Notes: generated by a model from the sequence alone, not told the origin. Positions 48,871-58,110 are shown, counted from the first letter of the stretch. The stretch: DNA of 64,000 nucleotides from Marinobacter azerbaijanicus (GCF_030250645.1 NZ_JASSVS010000004.1:248001-312000); one strand, 5' to 3'. Made by a program: numbers and translations.

Positions 48871-49842
48871 ATGCTTCTTTCGCTTCTGGCAATTGCTTTC
48901 GGTCTTGCCCTGTTGGTATGGAGCGCCGGGAAATTCGTCGAAGGCTCTGCGGTAACGGCAGAACATTTCGGTATGCCGCCGTTGCTCATCGGCATGGTCG
49001 TGGTTGGCTTCGGCACCTCAGCGCCGGAAATGGTGGTGTCAGCACTGGCAGCGACCCAGGGCAACCCGGGCCTGGCACTGGGAAACGCCTACGGTTCCAA
49101 CATCACCAATATTGCGCTGATTCTGGGCATCACCGCCCTGATCAGCCCGATTGCGGTTCACTCCCAGGTGATGCGCAAGGAGCTGCCAATCCTTACGGTG
49201 GTAACAGCACTGGCCGCCTGGCAGTTGTGGGACGGAGAGCTGACCCTGATGGATGCCCTGGTGCTGCTGGGTGTATTTTTCCTGTTGATGGCCTGGTCAA
49301 TCCGCCAGGGCATGACCCGGAAGTCCGATGCTCTGGGCGCGGAAATTGCCGAGGAGATGAGCCATCGCTCCATGCCGCTTCGCAACGCGGTACTGTGGCT
49401 GATTGTCGGCCTGCTAGTACTGATTGTCAGTTCAAGGATTCTGGTGTGGGGCGCGGTTGAGATTGCCCACGGCTTTGGGGTGAGCGACCTGATCATCGGC
49501 CTGACCATTGTGGCGGTGGGTACGTCCCTTCCCGAGCTGGCATCCTCTGTTATTGCGGCCCGCAAGGGAGAGCATGACATTGCCCTGGGTAATATTCTGG
49601 GCTCCAACCTGTTCAACACTCTGGCAGTTGTGGGCATCGCTGGCACCATCAGCCCGATGGCGGTGGCGCCGGAGGTATTCAGCCGGGATATCGCCGTGAT
49701 GGCGGCACTGACCCTGTCACTTTTCGTGCTGGGCTATGGTTTCCGGGGCCCGGGGCGGATCAATCGCATTGAAGGCGGTTTGCTGCTGGCCTGCTTTGTT
49801 GGCTACACGGCGTACCTGATCGCAACCACCTTCACTACCTGA
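48871..49842 (+). CDS. Calcium/sodium antiporter (CaCA family, YrbG-like)
   Basis: Inner-membrane exchanger of 323 residues with two inverted alpha-repeats of about five helices each. The repeats carry the ion-binding motifs VVGFGTSAPEMVVS with GNAYGSNITNI and AVGTSLPELASSV with GNILGSNLFNT. The ATG at 48871 follows CAGGAAACC, a reasonable ribosome-binding site; a longer frame from 48832 has none. Monocistronic, divergent from the arc operon. Confidence 0.92.
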   Translation: MLLSLLAIAFGLALLVWSAGKFVEGSAVTAEHFGMPPLLIGMVVVGFGTSAPEMVVSALAATQGNPGLALGNAYGSNITNIALILGITALISPIAVHSQVMRKELPILTVVTALAAWQLWDGELTLMDALVLLGVFFLLMAWSIRQGMTRKSDALGAEIAEEMSHRSMPLRNAVLWLIVGLLVLIVSSRILVWGAVEIAHGFGVSDLIIGLTIVAVGTSLPELASSVIAARKGEHDIALGNILGSNLFNTLAVVGIAGTISPMAVAPEVFSRDIAVMAALTLSLFVLGYGFRGPGRINRIEGGLLLACFVGYTAYLIATTFTT

Positions 49843-49866
49843 AGCGGCCTAGCCGCATTGTGACGC

Positions 49867-50313
49867 TCAGCCGAGCATGCATTCCCGCGATAGTTTCTGA
49901 CTGACTTCCCGGCGCTGCCGCCGCAGGCGGTTGCCCTGGTCGTTGGAGTAACCGGCTCGCAGCTGCTGCTGGATTCGGTCCAGCTTCTGCCGGTAACCCG
50001 CGCACCGGGCGTTCTTGCGTTCGCGCTCCCGCGCCCGCTGTTTTTCAGATGATGCCCGCTCGGCCCCGTTACCGGATTCCAGGCTGCGATTAACCTGCTC
50101 GTTGATGGTGCTCACCCGCTTGCCCCGGGTAATGTTCTCCCGCATGGGAATCAATGAGGGGCGCCTCAGTTCCACATGTTCGTGCTCGCGTTCGCTGGGC
50201 TTTATGTCAGTGAAATGGGCAACGCCCTGCTCGTCTATCCAGGTGTACACTTCTGCTGCTGAAACGGAGGGGATTACGAGAAATGCGAAAACGGCGGCCT
50301 GCCTCCATGGCAT
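49867..50313 (-). CDS. DUF4124-domain exported protein
   Basis: Protein of 148 residues with a signal peptide (AAVFAFLVIPSVSA) and an N-terminal DUF4124 domain (EVYTWIDEQGVAHFTDIKPSE), followed by a strongly charged, Arg-rich helical tail (about 60-148) that contains two cysteines. AGGGAG eight bases before the ATG at 50313 decides the start over a GTG at 50322. Function of DUF4124 proteins is unknown; probably periplasmic. The 235 bp up to the next gene hold a CACCTAGTG direct repeat. Confidence 0.8.
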   Translation of the reverse strand: MPWRQAAVFAFLVIPSVSAAEVYTWIDEQGVAHFTDIKPSEREHEHVELRRPSLIPMRENITRGKRVSTINEQVNRSLESGNGAERASSEKQRARERERKNARCAGYRQKLDRIQQQLRAGYSNDQGNRLRRQRREVSQKLSRECMLG

Positions 50314-50548
50314 GGGTTCCACTCCCTGTGGTTCGTTTAATGGCGGGGCATTATAAACAAAACCACAGGCGAGTGAGAGGCACAGGCCACAGATCAGGCG
50401 TCCGGTAGTTCAATCCAATGCTGCCCCGGCAGCTTTGGTTCTGTTCGCAATGTGTTACGGCGATGGCCGATCTGACAGGAGTAGTATATTTGATGCACTC
50501 ACCTAGTGCCCGGACACCTAGTGGCCGAAGAGTCTGGTCTCAGGGAAT

Positions 50549-51310
50549 TTAAACATCCGCGAGATACTTGGTGGCCAGAATGGCCTGTACCCGATTGGTA
50601 ACACGCAATTTTCGCAGGATCGCCGAAACGTGCCCCTTTATCGTTGTTTCGGCCAAGTCCAACCGATACGCAATCTGCCTGTTCGATTCACCCGCAGCCA
50701 TTCTGTCCAGAACCAGCAGCTGCCGCCGAGTCAATGACCGTAACCTTTCTGGCTCAATTCCCACTCGAGTTCCGTTTGAAGGAAAGTCTGGCGTCACCTG
50801 CCTGTCACGGGCACCGAGACTCACGAAAGGACAGACCTTACCGGTCAGCACTCTGTGGACAGCTTTGATGACCTGTGTCTGTGACGAAGATTTTGCGATA
50901 AAGCCTGTCGCCCCGTGCTTGATCGCTTGCAGCGCGACCTGTCTGTTTTCCTTCGCGGACATGAGTATGACCGGCAGGCCCGGGGCCTTGACATGCAAAC
51001 CAGTCAGACCACCGAGCCCACACATGCCGGGCATGTCCAGATCCAGCATCACAAGACCCAGAGCATCGTCCTTGCTTACTATGTCCGTGACGGCGCCGAA
51101 ACAGGAAGCCTCAACAATCTCACAGGAGGCGGGGACGGCAGCAAAAACCGATCGCATGGCATATCGGAAAATGGGATGGCCGTCAGCGACCAGAATCTTG
51201 AAAGAGGGCCGGCCCCCGGCTTTCGCCCGTCCGAAGTCAAGGTCCGGCATCGTGGGCAATTCCTGCTGGAGGCTCTCACAATGGTGTTGGGCATTGAGTT
51301 GATTGAGCAT
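50549..51310 (-). CDS. LuxR-type response regulator, AgmR/ErbR-like
   Basis: Response regulator of 253 residues: REC domain (about 38-155, phosphorylated Asp in VMLDLDMPGM, switch Lys in GFIAKSSS) and C-terminal LuxR helix-turn-helix (LTRRQLLVLDRMAAGESNRQIAYRLDLAETTIKGHVSAILRKL). It closely resembles AgmR/ErbR regulators controlling alcohol oxidation in Pseudomonas. The ATG at 51310 has GGGAGGA seven bases upstream; an ATG at 51325 overlaps that site. No histidine kinase gene is in the window. It lies next to the alcohol/acetoin genes, a plausible target. Confidence 0.85.
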   Translation of the reverse strand: MLNQLNAQHHCESLQQELPTMPDLDFGRAKAGGRPSFKILVADGHPIFRYAMRSVFAAVPASCEIVEASCFGAVTDIVSKDDALGLVMLDLDMPGMCGLGGLTGLHVKAPGLPVILMSAKENRQVALQAIKHGATGFIAKSSSQTQVIKAVHRVLTGKVCPFVSLGARDRQVTPDFPSNGTRVGIEPERLRSLTRRQLLVLDRMAAGESNRQIAYRLDLAETTIKGHVSAILRKLRVTNRVQAILATKYLADV

Positions 51311-51580
51311 GTTTCTTCCTCCCAAGAGAAGTCTCGACTGGAGCGCATCGATCCGAGGTGGTTAAACACGCCCTTGAATTCGTTCGGATCTGAGCATTGC
51401 CCACCGAATCGGCTGGCATACCAAACTACGCTGCCCCCCTTCAAAGCATCCTCCGGAATGCCGCCATCGCTAATCCATTCAAGCTTCATGCCACGGGAAA
51501 TCGCTGAGCTTTAAGTCCGCTGCGAGTCCTGCCAACTGCATTCAAAATATCGGCCGCCGCCTTGCGCCACTGACCGTTCT

Positions 51581-51902
51581 GACAAGCTTTAGGCTAAGGC
51601 TTGTCACGATTCCAGTCTGAACATTCACCCCGATCATCACGGCGGGTCAGGCAAACAATCTACTCAGTCATGCGACAGTCTGACTCGTAGGAATCAACAG
51701 TCTGTAGCGAACACTGCGGATTTACCCGGCGGCAATATGCAGGCCCAACCGGACAACCGACAGCCTGCCCTGGAAAATCTATGATTGGCCCCGAATTTGC
51801 TGGCTTTCAGCCTTGTCTCCGCCTTCAGTGTGGGATCTCCCTGAGTTCTGGTTTGTTGCTGCCACTCAGGGCTTTTGAGCGCGGCTCCCGCGCTCTTTTT
51901 TT
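51581..51902 (+). ncRNA. Candidate small RNA ending at an orphan terminator
   Basis: A 915-bp gap contains three ordered plus-strand hairpins: GACAAGC/GCTTGTC (51581-51605), CCCTGAGT/ACTCAGGG (51839-51871) and a strong terminator stem (51877-51895) with seven T. No protein gene precedes the terminator on this strand, so either an independent small RNA or an attenuated leader of acoR ends here. The 5' end cannot be placed and no good promoter was found. The rest of the gap (51311-51580, 51903-52189) shows no gene. Confidence 0.4.
51877..51902 (+). terminator. Orphan intrinsic terminator
   Basis: GAGCGCGG (51877-51884), loop CTC, CCGCGCTC (51888-51895), then seven T (51896-51902). A perfect stem of eight pairs plus T-run on the plus strand, about 320 bp before acoR and far from any plus-strand gene end. 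Confidence 0.9.
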
Positions 51903-52225
51903 CGCAACTTATCGAGTTGAGCCGAAAATGAAACGACACCCTTGGTAACGCTGTGCATGTGGCCAGATCCTGACCAATTTAATTGACTTTCACATCTATA
52001 TGAGCTGTACTTTACGGATGCAATAATGAAATCCAGCACGTTCGACAGTGCCTCACTGCCGACCAATTGGGAACCACGACCAGGGAGGGCTAGAGTATTC
52101 CGGAATATGAGCTTGAGCTGCATTCCCACTAAAATTGCTCGGCAGAAGGGTCTGATCGGAGAAGATAACAATAATCAAACCATGACCTGATGAGCAATGG
52201 CCATGGTGCTAGTGAGGAGGAGAAT

Positions 52226-54169
52226 ATGCGCCACACTCGCAAATCTGGCAGTTCATCCAGTCAAGACCCCTTCCTCGACGAGCGAGCCAATGCAAGCTAC
52301 ATCAAGACGTCTTGGGAACGCTGCAAAGACAAACACAGAATCTCTCCTCAGCGAAAGGTTGAACTTCATACCCTTACCGAAAACGAGATCCGGGAAAAAC
52401 GGGAACCTCTCGAACAATTGTTGTTCGACTCGGCGCCGATTCTAGAGCGGGTCCGCCGAATTGCAAAACAGAGTGGCTACAGCGTTCTGATCAGCGATGC
52501 CGAAGGCGCTACCGTCAAAACATTTACCGATTCAGACCTCGCCCTCGAACTGCAGTCCAAAGGTATTCGCCTGGGAACACTCTGGCAGGAAGCTATTGTT
52601 GGCACAAATGGATTGGGTACCTGTCTTGAAGAAAATCGCCCGGTCACAGTAGACGCGAGCGACCACTACAGCAAAACCCTTCATTCCTTCAGTTGCTCAG
52701 CTGCACCACTCATCGGCGCGGACGGTGCCGTCCTGGGGGCACTGGACATGTCCACTTTTGCCAGTGGAAATCGAATGACCCAGGCGCTCGCCCTCAACTT
52801 CGTCACAGAAACCGCTGACGAAATTGAGGCACTCATTTTCCGGAAAGCCTACAGGAGCCAGTATGTTGTGAGTCTCACCGACTCCTTCCACGCTACCACA
52901 TCGCTGATTGCTTTCAACGAGGCGGGCACGATTGTCGCTGCAACGACCCCAGCGCTACTTCAGCTCAATTGCCGAAACCGGTACGACCTTGTTGGGAAGA
53001 ACTTCAAGGACGCTTTCAACATCAGCATTGACAAGCTGACCGAGGCCTCCCCCTTGATCCATCGGTTCCTGATGAATGGGCAGGAATACCAGTATCAGAT
53101 GGCACTGAATGCGACGCCGCTTCAAAGCCAACCCAGACAGCCCTCAATCCTTCATTCGCCTTCGCTACCGCCAGCCAGGTCGGCACTAAACACCAGCCAC
53201 CAGAAACTGTTTGAAGCGGCAGGAGAGGATCCGGCGTTACTTCAGCAGGCCAAGCGATGCACTCGCATCATTGATAAAGGCCTCAGCGTCTTACTACAGG
53301 GCGAGACGGGCACCGGCAAAGAGGTCTGGGCAAGAGCCATTCATGACGCCAGCGATCGCAAGAATAAGCCCTTTGTCACCGTAAACTGCGCTGCCATTCC
53401 AGAGTCGCTCATTGAAAGTGAGCTTTTTGGATACGGAGCCGGAACGTTCACCGGAGGGCTGAAATCCGGCAAGATCGGCAAGATTGAAGCGAGTAATGGC
53501 GGCACCTTATTTCTGGACGAAATCGGCGACATGCCAACGGAACTGCAAGCGAGGCTGTTACGTGTACTCGCAGAAAGCGAAATAGTACCCCTCGGCGAGG
53601 TGAAACCTGTTCCCGTTGATATCAACGTGATCTGCGCCACCCACAGAGACCTGGAACATTATGTGAGTAAAGGAGATTTCCGAAAGGATCTCTATTACCG
53701 GATCAGTATGTTCAAGGTTGCGCTGCCTTCCCTGAAGGATAGGGATGACAAGCGCCATCTGGTTCACAAGATTCTGGACGGGCTCAAGCCAGGGGACGCC
53801 CCAATCTCCCTCTCACCACGAGCGGAAGAGGCTCTGACCAATTACCCGTGGCCGGGTAACATCCGACAGTTAAAAAATGTTCTCCAGTATGCGGTCTGTA
53901 TGAGCGATGGCGAGCGGATACAGCTTGATGACCTGCCAGATGAAGTTTTTAAGCCGTGCGACGCAGACATTGTCCCAGACCTACCAGAAGCACATTCTGA
54001 CCACCCGGGTTCCAGTTATTCCTCTTCTGAGAGGGAGCGTCTCATTGCCACACTAGAGCAGAATCGCTGGATAGTCACCAGGGCCGCCAAGGCGTTGGGG
54101 GTAAGCCGATCAACACTGCACCGAAAAATCAAAATGCACGGACTGCTGCTAGAGCCCCAAGAAAGCTAG
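52226..54169 (+). CDS. acoR: sigma54-dependent activator, AcoR-like
   Basis: Enhancer-binding activator of 647 residues similar to AcoR, activator of acetoin catabolism. Order: GAF-type sensory domain (about 55-205), PAS-like region (about 215-290), AAA+ domain with Walker A GETGTGKE (about 358-365) and Walker B LFLDEIGDMP, and a Fis-type helix-turn-helix (RAAKALGVSRSTLHRKI). The sigma54-contact loop reads GTFTGG in place of GAFTGA, a variant I associate with AcoR-like proteins. The ATG at 52226 follows GAGGAGGAG, which decides the start; an ATG at 52190 lacks a site. Target is probably the -24/-12 promoter before acoA. Confidence 0.88.
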   Translation: MRHTRKSGSSSSQDPFLDERANASYIKTSWERCKDKHRISPQRKVELHTLTENEIREKREPLEQLLFDSAPILERVRRIAKQSGYSVLISDAEGATVKTFTDSDLALELQSKGIRLGTLWQEAIVGTNGLGTCLEENRPVTVDASDHYSKTLHSFSCSAAPLIGADGAVLGALDMSTFASGNRMTQALALNFVTETADEIEALIFRKAYRSQYVVSLTDSFHATTSLIAFNEAGTIVAATTPALLQLNCRNRYDLVGKNFKDAFNISIDKLTEASPLIHRFLMNGQEYQYQMALNATPLQSQPRQPSILHSPSLPPARSALNTSHQKLFEAAGEDPALLQQAKRCTRIIDKGLSVLLQGETGTGKEVWARAIHDASDRKNKPFVTVNCAAIPESLIESELFGYGAGTFTGGLKSGKIGKIEASNGGTLFLDEIGDMPTELQARLLRVLAESEIVPLGEVKPVPVDINVICATHRDLEHYVSKGDFRKDLYYRISMFKVALPSLKDRDDKRHLVHKILDGLKPGDAPISLSPRAEEALTNYPWPGNIRQLKNVLQYAVCMSDGERIQLDDLPDEVFKPCDADIVPDLPEAHSDHPGSSYSSSERERLIATLEQNRWIVTRAAKALGVSRSTLHRKIKMHGLLLEPQES

Positions 54170-54198
54170 ACAGGGAGCCTCGCTTTCTTTATATAAAA

Positions 54199-54220
54199 AC
54201 CCGGCACGATTGTACCGGGT
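54199..54220 (-). terminator. Terminator of the porin gene
   Basis: ACCCGG (54199-54204) pairs with CCGGGT (54215-54220). On the minus strand the stem is followed by a T-run (GGGTTTTTATAT), placed 48 bp beyond the porin stop codon. It also lies after acoR on the plus strand. Confidence 0.7.
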
Positions 54221-54267
54221 AGGGCGAGCTATGGGTTGACTCGATCTGAACTATAATCCGGCGGGTG

Positions 54268-55473
54268 TTAAAACGCGAAATTCACACCAACATTGACTAG
54301 TGTAGTCTTGTCATTGACCGGGGCCGGATTCGCGACAATCGAAGTGGCATACTGAGAAACAACCCCCATGTCATCGGCATCGACATACGCCATTTGGGCG
54401 TAAAGGCTAGTTGAATCAGAAAGGTTATAATCGTTGCTGACAACCAATGACTTGCTTTCGGGGCTGGTGATTGGCGCATTGTCTTCGTTGATGTAATAAG
54501 CAACTGTGGCACTGTTTTTGGGGCTCCACTTCCAATCAACACCAAAACTCAGAGCGTCCAGGTCCAGCACTTCAGCGCCGGTCGCATCTTTGTTTTCAGT
54601 ATTGATGAAATTGACCTTAAAGGTCCAGTCAGCCACGTTGTATGCTGCCCCTGAAGCCCAGCTTGTAACCAGGTCTTCAGAGGTTTGTTGGTCACGCATA
54701 TTCTGGTAAGAGCCGGATAGCGTAAGGGGCCCGGCAGTGTAGGCGGCACCAATAGATACAACATCTCCCTCGGCTGTAGAGCCTTCCTGCCCCCCAAAAG
54801 AATAGAGAATCCCGAAGTCAACACCAGCCAGGTTATTGCGATATTGCACCGCGTTTTTGAAGAAGAAACCGACATCATTGTTCGCGTTCCTGCCCGCTTG
54901 GCCCGCCGAATCGTTTACTGTGGTAAACAGTTGGCTGTAGGCCCATGCATAAGTATTCGAAAACTGTTCTTTGAATGCACGTGGTTCGGTTCCAAGATGG
55001 GCTAACACGGCGGGACCATACTGACGGCCGATGATAGCCGTACCCCAGTCACCAGAAAGACCCACATTGGCCTGGCGCCGGAAGAGGAGCCGGCCGCTGC
55101 CGTCATCAGCATCGGTTTCCGCATCACCGGAACCGTGGAACATACCGGTATCAAGGTCGAAGTGGGCTTCCAAATTGAAGAAGGCGTTCCAACCGTTATC
55201 CAGAGTGCGCGATCCTTTGAAGCCGAGGATAGTCGGGGTAAGCCCGCTGGTTTCCACGCCTAGCTTCCTGCCGCCATTGGTGGTTACGTTATCTTGATAG
55301 AGTATTCCCGCATCAAGAATGCCGTAAATTGATATTTGAGTACTAGCGACTTCGCCAATTTGAACGTCAGCAATTGCGGTAGTTGCCAAGCCACCCAACA
55401 GTCCAACTGCCGCGAGCGATGTCAACGGACGGTGGATATTGTGGCTTATTCTAGACATTTTGTTAATTTTCAT
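54268..55473 (-). CDS. Gram-negative porin
   Basis: Outer-membrane general porin of 401 residues. A signal peptide (LTSLAAVGLLGGLATTAIA) is followed by a mature start VQIGEVASTQISIYGILDAG typical of trimeric 16-strand porins, the family stretch LGFKGSRTLDNGWNAFFNLE, RLLFRRQANVGLSGDWGTAIIGRQYGP, and a C-terminal strand ending in Phe (VNVGVNFAF). GCAGGAG upstream is a good ribosome-binding site. It stands between acoR and the GMC oxidoreductase, so it may admit the substrate of that pathway; specificity unknown. Confidence 0.88.
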   Translation of the reverse strand: MKINKMSRISHNIHRPLTSLAAVGLLGGLATTAIADVQIGEVASTQISIYGILDAGILYQDNVTTNGGRKLGVETSGLTPTILGFKGSRTLDNGWNAFFNLEAHFDLDTGMFHGSGDAETDADDGSGRLLFRRQANVGLSGDWGTAIIGRQYGPAVLAHLGTEPRAFKEQFSNTYAWAYSQLFTTVNDSAGQAGRNANNDVGFFFKNAVQYRNNLAGVDFGILYSFGGQEGSTAEGDVVSIGAAYTAGPLTLSGSYQNMRDQQTSEDLVTSWASGAAYNVADWTFKVNFINTENKDATGAEVLDLDALSFGVDWKWSPKNSATVAYYINEDNAPITSPESKSLVVSNDYNLSDSTSLYAQMAYVDADDMGVVSQYATSIVANPAPVNDKTTLVNVGVNFAF

Positions 55474-55810
55474 TTTTTACTCCTGCTTATTGTTTTAGGC
55501 AGAGAGCGCGCCGGCTTATTCCGTATCGCGCCATTTAAAATTTTTAACAATCAACTGTTTAACAGCAATTTATAATGAAATATATTTTTCCATATAAGCC
55601 TCTTTTAAACTTACCGCTAATCGAATTTTCAATTTCATTAACAGCAACATCAATGCCAAAACAATTAAATATGCAATTAACTGAATTGAAACAGTATTTT
55701 GATATCTTTTATTTGTTATATCCGCTGCATGATATTTATCGACACAGAGTGTTCCAACTCAATGACACAAAATGTAAACCTTAAATTAATAGGTATATCT
55801 GAAAACAAAA

Positions 55811-55837
55811 AAAGCCCCGCAAAATTTGCGGGGCTTT
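55811..55837 (-). terminator. Terminator of the GMC oxidoreductase transcript
   Basis: AAAGCCCCGCAAA pairs with TTTGCGGGGCTTT around a single A; on the minus strand a T-run follows. It lies 46 bp beyond the stop of the oxidoreductase gene. The remaining 55474-55810 is AT-rich and appears non-coding apart from the porin promoter region. Confidence 0.88.
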
Positions 55838-55882
55838 AATTAACAATGCAGTAATTAGAATGATATTAGAAGCATGCAACTT

Positions 55883-57460
55883 TTATATATTCATTTTCTT
55901 CATCTGATCTGCAATATAATCTGCCTGCCGAATAGTCAAAGCAACGATCGTCAGAGTCGGATTCTCTGTTCCGCTCGTCGTGAACTGACTGCCATCAGAG
56001 ACGAACAGGTTGTCGATATCGTGACTTTGCCCCCAACGATTGACCACACCGTCACGGGCGTGCTTACTCATGCGATTAGTCCCCATATTGTGACTGGCCG
56101 GATAAGGCGGCAGATCATTCACTTTGAACGCACCCACCGACTCAAACAGCTCCTTGGAGCGCGCATAAGCGTGATTACGCATTCGGGTATCATTGATGTG
56201 GTCGGTTTTATAAACAACTGGCACCGGCAGTCCGTACTGATCCTTTTCTGTCGGGTGCAGAGTGATGTTGTTGGATTCCACAGGCATATCTTCACCGCAG
56301 ATCCAGAATCCCGCCATGTGGTCATAATTCTCCAGTGACTCAGCCAATTCCCGGCCCCAGCCGCTCTTGCCAGGGTTCATGAACGCAGACATGAACGGCA
56401 GGCCCAGATGCAGGATCTCCAGTTCGTAACCTGCTAGATGTCCACGCGTAGGGTCGTTATCTTGCCACTCTGTAACAACTCCAGGCACAACCGTGCTCTT
56501 ATACATATGGACGGGCTTTTCAAATTCCGCGTAAACGCCGCCAGTTGTATGGGTCATGTAGTTCTGGCCAACCTGACCTGAAGAGTTTGCCAATCCATTT
56601 GGAAACATGTTGGAAGCCGAATTGAGTAGCAACCGCGGGGACTCGATGGAGTTGCCAGCGACGGCCACAACACGCGCCTTCTGCAGATGCTTATTGCCAT
56701 TGGCATCGGCGTAAAGCACGCCATTAGCCTTACCGTTCGCGTCATGTTCAATGCGCAGCACCATAGACTCTGGGCGCACCTCAACGTTTCCGGTGGCCTC
56801 GGCTTTTGGAATTTCGGTGTACATGGTCGACCACTTTGCGCCGATACGGCAGCCCTGCATGCAGAAGCCTGCAACCTGACAGGCAGGCCGCCCATCGCGA
56901 GGCTGGGTATTGATTGCCAGGTGTGCCTGCTCGCAATGAGCGCCAATCCGTTTCGCACCCTCTGCAACCACTTTGTAGTGGCTGCTCTTACCATGGAAAG
57001 GCATGCCGGTGGCCTTGGTACCGCAGACGCCCATCTTTTTCTCGGCTTTCTCATAGTAGGGCTCCAGCTCTTGCAAAGTAATCGGCCAGTCCAACACATT
57101 CGCCCCCGGCACGGTACCGTTCGTAGTTTTCATCTTGAACTCATGCTCCTGGAACCGCATCGCAACCCCGGCCCAATGCACGGTGGCGCCACCAACGCCC
57201 TTGACGATCCACGCAGGCAAATTCGGGAAGTCTTTCGCTAATCGGGCAGGACCTTCAACGTACCGCTTATCCAGCCAGGAAATCTTGCCAAACATCTTCC
57301 ACTCGTCGTTCTCGATATCTGACATCTTGAACCGCTTGCCAGCCTCCAGCACAACTGAACGAATGCCTTTCTGTGCCAACTCATTAGCCAGGGTGCCACC
57401 ACCGGCACCGGAGCCAATGATTACCACCAAACTGTCGTCATTCAAATCAAACTTAGCCAT
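55883..57460 (-). CDS. GMC-family FAD oxidoreductase, catalytic subunit
   Basis: Flavoprotein of 525 residues resembling the large subunit of membrane-bound gluconate, sorbitol or glucose dehydrogenases. FAD-binding GSGAGGGTLANELAQKG lies near the N-terminus, GGATVHWAGVAMR in the flavin region, and the catalytic His in SHNMGTNRM near the C-terminus with ENPTLTIVALT. A C-x5-C-x3-C motif (ACQVAGFCMQGCRIG) could hold an Fe-S cluster, as in FAD-dependent glucose dehydrogenases. The ATG at 57460 has GAGGGGGG upstream. It has no signal peptide and is probably exported with its Tat partner encoded directly upstream. Substrate unknown. Confidence 0.85.
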   Translation of the reverse strand: MAKFDLNDDSLVVIIGSGAGGGTLANELAQKGIRSVVLEAGKRFKMSDIENDEWKMFGKISWLDKRYVEGPARLAKDFPNLPAWIVKGVGGATVHWAGVAMRFQEHEFKMKTTNGTVPGANVLDWPITLQELEPYYEKAEKKMGVCGTKATGMPFHGKSSHYKVVAEGAKRIGAHCEQAHLAINTQPRDGRPACQVAGFCMQGCRIGAKWSTMYTEIPKAEATGNVEVRPESMVLRIEHDANGKANGVLYADANGNKHLQKARVVAVAGNSIESPRLLLNSASNMFPNGLANSSGQVGQNYMTHTTGGVYAEFEKPVHMYKSTVVPGVVTEWQDNDPTRGHLAGYELEILHLGLPFMSAFMNPGKSGWGRELAESLENYDHMAGFWICGEDMPVESNNITLHPTEKDQYGLPVPVVYKTDHINDTRMRNHAYARSKELFESVGAFKVNDLPPYPASHNMGTNRMSKHARDGVVNRWGQSHDIDNLFVSDGSQFTTSGTENPTLTIVALTIRQADYIADQMKKMNI

Positions 57461-57473
57461 CTGTCTGCCCCCC

Positions 57474-58034
57474 TCAAATCCAATCGATTTCGTCATAACC
57501 GCGGTTGATATAGCCACCGTGCTCCCATGACGAACCACCAAACCCAAACTTTTTCCAGATTTCAGGGTTGTTATAAATTCCCATCATGAGATCGCCTTTG
57601 ATTTTCTGGAAAAAGGCAGAAGGCTCTATGGCTTTCAGCACGACAACTCGCTCGTCCTCTGTTTCAACGTTGAGGTATGTTGTGCCATATCGGGCTTTCG
57701 ACTCCTGATTCAGAGCCTCTACCCCGACGGTTAGAAGCTCCATCAGCTTCGGGTCGGTCTCGGCTTTCTGAGCAAGCGGTACCATTACCTGCCGGTAGTA
57801 CTTATCTTCAAGATCGTCGTGGGGGTAAATATCCCGCGCCATCCGCAGCAGTGTCCGGTTGCTTTCCTCTCCGATTTTCCGCGCCGCTTTGCTATCCGCA
57901 GCAAATAGTCCCGTGCCGGACATCAACACAGCACCACCGACCAATGCAGCGCCAGAACCTGCAATAAAGCCACGGCGACTCAGTTGAGGGCTTGCATTTT
58001 TCGGGTGGTTTTCCGTTTTTTTGTCATTGTTCAT
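57474..58034 (-). CDS. Gluconate 2-dehydrogenase subunit 3-like, Tat-exported
   Basis: Small subunit (186 residues) of the gluconate 2-dehydrogenase subunit 3 family. A twin-arginine signal QLSRRGFIAGSGAALVGG is followed by LLRMARDIYPHDDLEDKYYRQVM, the family core, and GIYNNPEIWKKFGFGGSSWEHGGYINRGYDEIDW at the C-terminus. It is 13 bp before the GMC gene, the normal arrangement; the small subunit carries the folded flavoprotein through the Tat pathway. No cytochrome c third subunit gene is adjacent. GGAGGGG precedes the ATG. Confidence 0.87.
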   Translation of the reverse strand: MNNDKKTENHPKNASPQLSRRGFIAGSGAALVGGAVLMSGTGLFAADSKAARKIGEESNRTLLRMARDIYPHDDLEDKYYRQVMVPLAQKAETDPKLMELLTVGVEALNQESKARYGTTYLNVETEDERVVVLKAIEPSAFFQKIKGDLMMGIYNNPEIWKKFGFGGSSWEHGGYINRGYDEIDWI

Positions 58035-58110
58035 AACCCCTCCGGTTACCTTCTGGTTACTTTGGTTTTATGATCAAACGGTTCCGTTGAACGACAATTT
58101 GATCAACTCT

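Noticed and set aside
51079..51489. Minus-strand frame overlapping the start of the response regulator, beginning MKLEWISDGG
   Set aside because: Overlaps the regulator by more than 200 bp in another frame, and no family resemblance; at most a small remnant upstream of the regulator.
52096..52107. TATTCCGGAATA palindrome upstream of acoR
   Set aside because: Perfect 12-bp palindrome, but short and without a matching known site or second copy in the window; too weak to call as an operator.
55575..55784. 69-codon plus-strand frame in AT-rich DNA
   Set aside because: No ribosome-binding site, no homologous pattern, composition typical of random AT-rich sequence.
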